Position numbers and translations under genes: made by a program. Positions 5,798 to 11,268 of a stretch of DNA of 11,268 bases are shown here, in pieces. The notes under the pieces were generated by a model. That model did no database searches and was not told the origin of the DNA. It worked only from the letters and a program-made list of their open reading frames with translations. Position 1 is the stretch's first letter. Each line of letters starts with the position of its first letter. Source of the stretch: Lysobacter_F sp035645555 (lineage in GTDB: Bacteria; Pseudomonadota; Gammaproteobacteria; Xanthomonadales; Xanthomonadaceae); assembly GCA_035645555.1 (NCBI GenBank), contig DASQMI010000015.1:1-11268 (forward strand), in the 5' to 3' direction.

Positions 5798-5864
5798 TAC
5801 ATACAACACCGGCATACAGCCGGGCCGGCCTCGAATCCACACAGCCTTGCACCGGGGATTTCCA

Positions 5865-6995
5865 ATGCGCCTCCACTCTGCCTCCCGCTCCCGTGCCGCC
5901 TGGCGCGGCGCCGCCGTCCTGCTTTGCGTGTTCGCGCTCGCCGCCTGCAAGGGCGGCGACGGACCCGCCGACGCCCAGGCCAAGCCCAACGGCCCGGGGG
6001 CCAAGAAGGAACCCGACCCGGTCCCGGTCGAGGTCGCCCGTGCCGCACGCCGTCCGGTCGCCGCCAGCTACACCGGCACCGCGCCGCTGGAGGCGCGCGC
6101 CGAGTCGCAGGTGGTCGCCAAGACGTCCGGCGTGGCGCTTGCGGTGCTGGTCGAGGAAGGCCAGGTGGTGCGCGCCGGCCAGCCGTTGGTCCGGCTCGAC
6201 GCCGCACGCTCGGTGCTGCAGGTAGCGCAGGCCTCGGCCCAGCTGCGCAAGCTGGAGAGCAATTACGCACGCTCGCAGCAGCTGGCCAAGCAGAACCTGA
6301 TCAGCGTCAACGACCTCGAGCAGCTGCGCTACGACCTAGAGAATGCGCGCGCGACCAACCGGTTGGCGAACCTGGAGCTGTCCTACACCACCGTGGTCGC
6401 GCCGATCTCGGGCGTGGTCGCGTCGCGTTCGATCAAGACGGGCAACTTCGTGCAGATCAACACGCCGATCATGCGCATCGTCGACAACTCGCGCCTGGAA
6501 GCGGTGCTCAACGTGCCCGAGCGCGAGCTCGCCACGCTGAAGGCCGGGTTGCCGGTCACGCTGCAAGTCGATGCGCTGCCGGGGCAGACGTTCACCGGCG
6601 AGATCAATCGCATCGCGCCGGTGGTCGATGCGGGCAGCGGCACGTTCCGCGTGGTCGCGTCGTTCGACGGCGGCGGCGTGCTCAAGCCGGGCATGTTCGG
6701 CCGCATCCGCATCGACTACGACCAGCGCGCCGACGCGCTGGTGGTGCCGCGCACCGCGCTGCTGGACGACGAGAGCGATCCGGCGGTGTTCGTCGTGCGC
6801 GACAAGAAGGCGGTGCGCGTGCCGGTGAAGCTCGGCTACCTGGACGGCGAGTGGGCCGAGGTGCGCGCCGGCGTCAAGCCGGGCGAAGCCGTGGTCACGG
6901 CCGGCAAGGCCGCGCTGCGCGACGGCACCGTGGTGCAGGTGATCGACCCGAATGCCAAGCCGGTGGCCGGCGCCGCCGCCACCGCCCAGCGCTGA
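5865..6995 (+). CDS. RND efflux periplasmic adaptor (membrane fusion lipoprotein)
   Basis: 376 residues, within the usual range for HlyD/AcrA-type adaptors. The signal peptide ends in the lipobox LAAC with lipidated C28, so the adaptor is membrane-tethered like AcrA and MexA. Domains in order are: linker 29-55; first lipoyl half about 75-112 (GTAPLEARAESQVVAKTSGV, VEEGQVVRAGQPLVRLD); alpha-hairpin about 113-170 (SNYARSQQLAKQNLISVNDL); second lipoyl half about 171-207 (VVAPISGVVASRSIKTGNFV); beta-barrel about 210-285 (GTFRVVASF, LKPGMFGRI); membrane-proximal domain about 290-360. The adaptor bridges the inner-membrane pump and an outer-membrane channel. GGGGA six bases before the ATG supports this start; an upstream in-frame ATG at 5724 would bury the signal peptide. 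The permease gene begins 18 bases after its stop. Confidence 0.93.
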   Translation: MRLHSASRSRAAWRGAAVLLCVFALAACKGGDGPADAQAKPNGPGAKKEPDPVPVEVARAARRPVAASYTGTAPLEARAESQVVAKTSGVALAVLVEEGQVVRAGQPLVRLDAARSVLQVAQASAQLRKLESNYARSQQLAKQNLISVNDLEQLRYDLENARATNRLANLELSYTTVVAPISGVVASRSIKTGNFVQINTPIMRIVDNSRLEAVLNVPERELATLKAGLPVTLQVDALPGQTFTGEINRIAPVVDAGSGTFRVVASFDGGGVLKPGMFGRIRIDYDQRADALVVPRTALLDDESDPAVFVVRDKKAVRVPVKLGYLDGEWAEVRAGVKPGEAVVTAGKAALRDGTVVQVIDPNAKPVAGAAATAQR

Positions 6996-7013
6996 TACCG
7001 CACGAGGTCCCGC

Positions 7014-10000
7014 GTGAGCCATTTCGACCGCTTGTCCAAGGCGACCGGGTTCGACCTGGTCGAGTTCTCCACGCGCCGCCGGGTGACGGTGGCGATGGTC
7101 ACGCTCACCTTCGTGCTGTTCGGCCTGATCGCCCTCGGCAGCCTGAAGGTCAACCTGCTGCCCGATCTCAGCTATCCGACGCTGACGGTGCGCACCGAAT
7201 ACACCGGCGCGGCGCCGGCGGAGATCGAGACGCTGATCACCGAGCCGGTGGAGGAAGCGGTCGGCGTGGTGAAGGGGCTGCGCAAGCTGCGCTCGGTGTC
7301 GCGCACCGGCCAGAGCGACGTGGTGCTCGAGTTCGCCTGGGGCACCGATATGGACCAGGCCAGCCTGGAGGTGCGCGATAAGCTCGAGGTGCTGCAGTTG
7401 CCGCTGGAGGCGAAGGCACCGGTGCTGCTGCGCTTCAATCCGTCGACCGAGCCGATCCTGCGGCTCGCGCTGTCGGCCAAGGGCGCCGGCGACGAGATCC
7501 GCCAGCTCACCGAGCTGCGCCGCTACGCCGACGACGACCTCAAGAAGAAGCTGGAGCCGGTCGAGGGCGTGGCCGCCGTCAAGGTTGGCGGCGGCCTCGA
7601 GGACGAGATCCAGGTCGAGATCGACCAGGAGAAGGTCGCGCAGCTCGGGCTGTCGATCGACCAGGTCATCACCCGCCTGCAGCAGGAGAACATCAACATC
7701 TCCGGCGGCCGCCTCGAGGAAGGCTCGCAGCGCTATCTGGTGCGCACCGTCAACCAGTTCGCGAGCGTGCCGGAGATCCGCGAGATGCTGGTCACCACGC
7801 GCTCGGCCGGTGGCGGCGCGGCGGCGAGCGCGGCCGAACAGATGTCGCGCGTGGCCGCGGCCAGCGGCGATCCGGCGGCGATCGCTGCGGCGATGCAGGT
7901 GCAGAGCGCCACCGCCGGCAGCGGCGGCAACGCGGCCAACGGCATGCCGGTGCGGCTGAAGGACATCGCCGACGTGCGCCAGGGCTACAAGGAGCGCGAA
8001 TCGATCATCCGCCTCGCTGGCAAGGAGGCGGTCGAGATCGCGATCTACAAGGAGGGCGACGCCAACACGGTGTCGACCGCAGACGCGGTGCAGGCGCGGC
8101 TTGAGGAAATCCGGTCGCAGATGCCGACCGACGTCGAGCTCACCGTCATCGACGACCAGTCGCAGTTCATCCGCCACGCCATCAGCGACGTCAAGAAGGA
8201 CGCGGTGATCGGCGGCGTGCTGGCGATCCTGATCATCTTCCTGTTCCTGCGCGATGGCTGGAGCACGTTCGTGATCTCGCTGTCGCTGCCCGTGTCGATC
8301 ATCGCCACGTTCTTCTTCATGGACCAGTTCGGGTTGAGCCTGAACGTGATGTCGCTCGGCGGCCTCGCGCTCGCCACCGGCCTGGTGGTGGACGACTCGA
8401 TCGTGGTGCTGGAAAGCATCGCCAAGGCGCGCGAACGCGGCCTCGGCGTGCTGGAAGCGGCGATCGCCGGCACCCGCGAGGTGAGCATGGCGGTGGTCGC
8501 CTCCACGCTGACCACGATCTCGGTGTTCCTGCCGCTGGTGTTCGTGCAGGGCATCGCCGGACAGCTGTTCCGCGACCAGGCGCTGACCGTCGCGCTCGCG
8601 ATCGGCATCTCGCTGATCGTGTCGATGACGCTTATCCCGATGCTGAGCGCGCTGAAGGGCCGTCCGCCGCTGGGCTTCGCCGAGGAAGCGTCGCCGGGCC
8701 GGACGGTGCCGCAGTCGCGCTGGCAGAAGCCGCTGCACTACACCGGACGCGGCATCAAGGCGGCGGTGGCGTTCGTGTTCTTCGCGATCGCCTGGGGCAT
8801 GGTGCGCCTGTGGCGCCTGCTCACCCGCGTCGTCGGCCCGGCGATGGGCAAGCTCAGCGACGTGGCGATGGCCCCGTACGGGCGCGCCGAACGCGGCTAC
8901 CTGCGTCTGCTGCCGGCCGCGCTGGGCCGGCCGGTGCTGGTGCTCCCCGTGGCCGGTGCCGCATTCGTGGCAGCGCTTGCGGTCGTGCCGATGCTGGGCA
9001 CCGACCTGATTCCGCAGTTGGCGCAGGACCGCTTCGAGATGACCGTGAAGCTGCCGCCGGGCACGCCGCTGCGCGAAACCGACCGGCTGGTGCAGCAGAT
9101 CCAACAGAAGCATGCGCAGGACGGCGGCGTGCGTGCGCTGTTCGGCGTCAGCGGCAGCGGCACGCGGCTGGACGCCAATCCGACCGAGAGCGGCGAGAAC
9201 ATCGGCAAGCTGACCATCGTGATGGAAGGTGGCGGCAGCCCCGAGCTCGAGGCGCAGCTGACCGAGAAGCTGCGTTCCACCATCGCCGGGCAGCCGTCGG
9301 CGCAGGTCGATTTCAGCCGGCCCGAGCTGTTCAGCTTCTCCACGCCGCTCGAAATCGAATTGCGCGGCGCGGACCTGCCGGCGATCGAGCGCGCCGGGCA
9401 GAAGATGGCGGCGCTGCTGCGGGCGAATCCGCATTACGCCGACGTCAAGTCGACGGTCGAGCAGGGCTTCCCGGAGATCCAGATCCGCTTCGACCAGGAG
9501 CGTGCGGCGTCGCTCGGTCTGACTACCCGTCAGGTGGCCGACGCGGTGGTGAAGAAGGTGCGCGGCGAGGTGGCCACGCGCTACTCGTTCCGCGACCGCA
9601 AGATCGACGTGCTGGTGCGCGCCAGCGCGAACGACCGCGCCTCGGTGGAGAGCATCCGCCGCCTGATCGTGAATCCCGGCAGCGGCAATCCGGTGACGCT
9701 GGAGTCGGTCGCCGACGTGGTGGCCACCAGCGGGCCGAGCGAGATCCACCGCTCCGACCAGGTCCGCGTGGCGATCGTGTCCGCGAACCTGCGCGACATC
9801 GACCTGGGCACCGCGGTGCAGGAGGTCGAGGAGCTGGTTGCGGAGAATCCGCTCGGCGCGGACGTCAGCATGCACATCGGCGGCCAGGGCGAGGAGCTTG
9901 CCGAGTCCATCGGTTCGCTCATCTTCGCGTTCGGGCTGGCGGTGTTCCTGGTCTACCTGGTGATGGCCTCGCAGTTCGAGTCGCTGCTGCATCCGTTCGT

Positions 10001-10502
10001 CATCCTGTTCACCATTCCGCTGGCGCTGGTCGGCGCGGCGCTCGCGCTGCTGCTGACCAATTCGCCGGTGTCGGTGGTGGTGTTCATCGGCCTGATCCTG
10101 CTGGTCGGCCTGGTGACCAAGAACGCGATCATCCTGATCGACAAGGTCAACCAGCTGCGCGAGGCCGGCGTGGCCAAGCGCGAGGCGCTGGTGGAAGGGG
10201 CACGCTCGCGCCTGCGGCCGATCATCATGACCACCGCGTGCACGCTGTTCGGCTTCCTGCCGCTGGCGATCGCGATGGGCGAGGGTGCGGAGGTGCGCGC
10301 GCCGATGGCGATCACGGTGATCGGCGGCCTGCTGGTGTCCACGCTGCTGACGCTGGTGGTGATCCCGGTGGTGTACGACCTGCTCGACCGCCGTTCCGAC
10401 GAGTACTACGTCGAGCGCGCCCGTCGCGCGCGTCGCGACGCCGACGAGGCCGCCGACCGCCTGGCGCACGACCAGGACCCGCTGACCGGGGAGGCGCACT
10501 GA
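7014..10502 (+). CDS. RND efflux permease, first of two, with unusual insertions
   Basis: A proton-driven inner-membrane exporter of the AcrB/MdtB superfamily. At 1162 residues it is longer than the usual 1020-1060. The GTG start is supported by GAGG six bases upstream (7004-7007). Twelve family helices are recognisable: TM1 about 24-43, TM2-6 about 397-547, TM7 about 638-660, TM8-12 about 965-1120. Proton-relay residues are present: D460 and D461 in TM4 (GLVVDDSIVVLE) and K1036 in TM10 (GLVTKNAIILID). Porter domains lie between TM1/TM2 and TM7/TM8. Extra sequence lies at about 264-310 (Ala/Gly-rich, in the first porter half) and about 555-625 (between TM6 and TM7, including a further hydrophobic stretch at 581-600). 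The C-terminal tail is charged and cytoplasmic. The substrate cannot be told; drugs, detergents or small lipophiles are typical for this group, and heavy-metal CzcA-type export seems less likely. Confidence 0.93.
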   Translation: MSHFDRLSKATGFDLVEFSTRRRVTVAMVTLTFVLFGLIALGSLKVNLLPDLSYPTLTVRTEYTGAAPAEIETLITEPVEEAVGVVKGLRKLRSVSRTGQSDVVLEFAWGTDMDQASLEVRDKLEVLQLPLEAKAPVLLRFNPSTEPILRLALSAKGAGDEIRQLTELRRYADDDLKKKLEPVEGVAAVKVGGGLEDEIQVEIDQEKVAQLGLSIDQVITRLQQENINISGGRLEEGSQRYLVRTVNQFASVPEIREMLVTTRSAGGGAAASAAEQMSRVAAASGDPAAIAAAMQVQSATAGSGGNAANGMPVRLKDIADVRQGYKERESIIRLAGKEAVEIAIYKEGDANTVSTADAVQARLEEIRSQMPTDVELTVIDDQSQFIRHAISDVKKDAVIGGVLAILIIFLFLRDGWSTFVISLSLPVSIIATFFFMDQFGLSLNVMSLGGLALATGLVVDDSIVVLESIAKARERGLGVLEAAIAGTREVSMAVVASTLTTISVFLPLVFVQGIAGQLFRDQALTVALAIGISLIVSMTLIPMLSALKGRPPLGFAEEASPGRTVPQSRWQKPLHYTGRGIKAAVAFVFFAIAWGMVRLWRLLTRVVGPAMGKLSDVAMAPYGRAERGYLRLLPAALGRPVLVLPVAGAAFVAALAVVPMLGTDLIPQLAQDRFEMTVKLPPGTPLRETDRLVQQIQQKHAQDGGVRALFGVSGSGTRLDANPTESGENIGKLTIVMEGGGSPELEAQLTEKLRSTIAGQPSAQVDFSRPELFSFSTPLEIELRGADLPAIERAGQKMAALLRANPHYADVKSTVEQGFPEIQIRFDQERAASLGLTTRQVADAVVKKVRGEVATRYSFRDRKIDVLVRASANDRASVESIRRLIVNPGSGNPVTLESVADVVATSGPSEIHRSDQVRVAIVSANLRDIDLGTAVQEVEELVAENPLGADVSMHIGGQGEELAESIGSLIFAFGLAVFLVYLVMASQFESLLHPFVILFTIPLALVGAALALLLTNSPVSVVVFIGLILLVGLVTKNAIILIDKVNQLREAGVAKREALVEGARSRLRPIIMTTACTLFGFLPLAIAMGEGAEVRAPMAITVIGGLLVSTLLTLVVIPVVYDLLDRRSDEYYVERARRARRDADEAADRLAHDQDPLTGEAH
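10488..10494 (+). promoter_or_regulatory. Ribosome-binding site of the second RND permease, inside the first gene's end
   Basis: GGGGAGG lies nine bases before the ATG at 10504 and within the last codons of the preceding permease gene. It fixes the start of the second permease and, together with TGACATG at the junction, points to translational coupling and balanced production of the two pumps. Confidence 0.75.
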
Positions 10503-10503
10503 C

Positions 10504-11268
10504 ATGAGCAGCATCGCCGAACTGAGCATCCGCCGCCCGGTCACGGCGGTGATGTTCTTCATCTCGATGTTCGTGATCGGGCTGATCGCCGCGGTGCGCC
10601 TGCCGCTGGAAGCGTTCCCCGAGGTCTCGCCGCCCTTCATCTTCGTGCAGCTGCCCTACAGCGGCTCCACGCCGGAGGAGGTCGAGCGCACGGTGCTGCG
10701 ACCGGTGGAGGAAGCGCTGTCGACCATGAGCGGCATCAAGCGCATGGACTCCAGCGCGCGGGCCGACGGTGCCAATGTGTTTCTGGCGTTCTCGGACTGG
10801 GAGCGCGACGTGGCGATCGCCGCATCGGAGGCGCGCGAGCGCATCGACGCGATCCGCAGCGAGCTGCCGGAGGACCTGCAGCGCTACTTCGTGCTGAAGT
10901 TCTCCACCACCGACCAGCCGGTGCTGCGCGTGCGCCTGGCCGGGCAGATGGACCTGACGCGCGAGTACGACCTGATCGACCGCGAGTTCAAGCGCCGGCT
11001 CGAGCGCATTCCGGGCGTGGCGCGGGTCGACGTGTCCGGTGCGCCGCCCAACGAGGTGGAGATCGCGGTGCACCCGGACCGCCTCACCGCGCACGGCATC
11101 AGTCTCAACGACCTGACCACCCGCCTGCAGGCGGTGAATTTCTCGGTGTCGGCCGGGCAGATCGAGGACGGCGGCCAGCGCCTGCGCGTGCAGCCGGTCG
11201 GCGAGCTCGGCGACCTGCAGGAACTGCGCGACCTCAAGATCAGCCAGACCGTGCGGCTCGGCGACATC
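10504..11268 (+). CDS. RND efflux permease, second of two (3' end outside window)
   Basis: The first 255 residues are visible; the gene continues past the window edge. The N-terminus (MSSIAELSIRRPVTAVMFFI) is typical of RND pumps, with TM1 at about 12-31 and the conserved LPLEAFPEV that opens the porter domain. Then come YSGSTPEEVERTVLRPVEEA, IPGVARVDVSG and NDLTTRLQAVNFSVSAGQIE, all matching the AcrB-type PN1/PN2/DN order. It begins one base after the stop of the first permease with its own Shine-Dalgarno sequence. It is clearly divergent from that neighbour, so this is not a recent duplication. Two different permeases served by one adaptor is the layout of MdtABC in E. coli and MuxABC in Pseudomonas, where the two pumps form a mixed trimer. 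The proton-relay helices and any outer-membrane channel gene lie beyond the window. Confidence 0.9.
   Translation, partial: MSSIAELSIRRPVTAVMFFISMFVIGLIAAVRLPLEAFPEVSPPFIFVQLPYSGSTPEEVERTVLRPVEEALSTMSGIKRMDSSARADGANVFLAFSDWERDVAIAASEARERIDAIRSELPEDLQRYFVLKFSTTDQPVLRVRLAGQMDLTREYDLIDREFKRRLERIPGVARVDVSGAPPNEVEIAVHPDRLTAHGISLNDLTTRLQAVNFSVSAGQIEDGGQRLRVQPVGELGDLQELRDLKISQTVRLGDI

Larger units (their letters stand above)
5566..5864. promoter_or_regulatory. Divergent control region between cytochrome and efflux operons
   Basis: These 299 bases hold no gene. They contain a leftward -10 (5648-5643), three palindromes in 5714-5769, a rightward extended -10 (5789-5797) and a five-base-pair hairpin in the probable RND leader (CCGGC/GCCGG, 5809-5813 with 5819-5823). 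AT content rises at 5790-5808, unlike the surrounding sequence. No regulator gene is present on either side within the window. Confidence 0.6.

Noticed and set aside
5724..5864. Upstream in-frame start for the adaptor at 5724
   Set aside because: It would place 47 residues before the lipoprotein signal and begin within the palindrome cluster; the ATG at 5865 has a Shine-Dalgarno-like GGGGA and gives a proper signal peptide.
6336..10640. A 1434-codon open frame antisense to the adaptor and permease genes
   Set aside because: Its product is rich in His, Arg, Gln and Asp with no domains, as expected of the antisense of strongly GC-biased codons. The opposite strand carries well-conserved RND proteins over the same span.

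Overview
The window is high-GC DNA (roughly 70 percent G+C by eye) with the dense, codon-biased genes of a gammaproteobacterium. I infer the order Xanthomonadales/Lysobacterales (Xanthomonas, Lysobacter or Luteimonas-like). The reasons are the gene families and their order (rluC after a long gene-free leader; nfuA followed by a proline-rich single-pass protein), the many lipoproteins, and a REP-type palindrome of the GTAGGAGCGGCTTCAGCC kind. Genus cannot be settled from the sequence alone.

Left part (1-2251). Bases 1-439 hold no convincing gene. They look like a structured leader for a gene running leftward out of the window, possibly rne, which is divergent from rluC in many gammaproteobacteria. 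rluC (23S rRNA pseudouridine synthase) runs rightward. It converges on a two-gene leftward operon, phhB (pterin-4a-carbinolamine dehydratase) followed by a small lipoprotein carrying a TonB C-terminal domain. A REP palindrome lies between rluC and the lipoprotein gene and supplies the lipoprotein's stop codon.

Middle (2335-5648). nfuA (Fe-S carrier) appears to start from a leaderless promoter. It is followed after 16 bases by a 562-residue TonB/TolA-like single-pass protein of unknown function. A strong hairpin terminator separates this pair from two leftward genes for related monoheme c-type cytochromes, one soluble and periplasmic and the other a lipoprotein.

Right part (5649-11268). A 299-base divergent intergenic region carries promoter-like elements facing both ways and a cluster of palindromes. 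It leads into a tight rightward operon: a lipoprotein membrane fusion protein, a large RND permease (1162 residues, GTG start), and a second RND permease cut off by the window end. This is an MdtABC/MuxABC-like layout, with one adaptor and two pumps and no outer-membrane channel inside the window. The first permease carries two unusual insertions.

Most of the window is recognisable core or efflux biology. I do not see a clearly new defence or mobile system. The least explained items are the insertions in the first RND pump, the NfuA-linked TonB-like protein, the TonB-domain lipoprotein and the palindrome cluster upstream of the pump operon.
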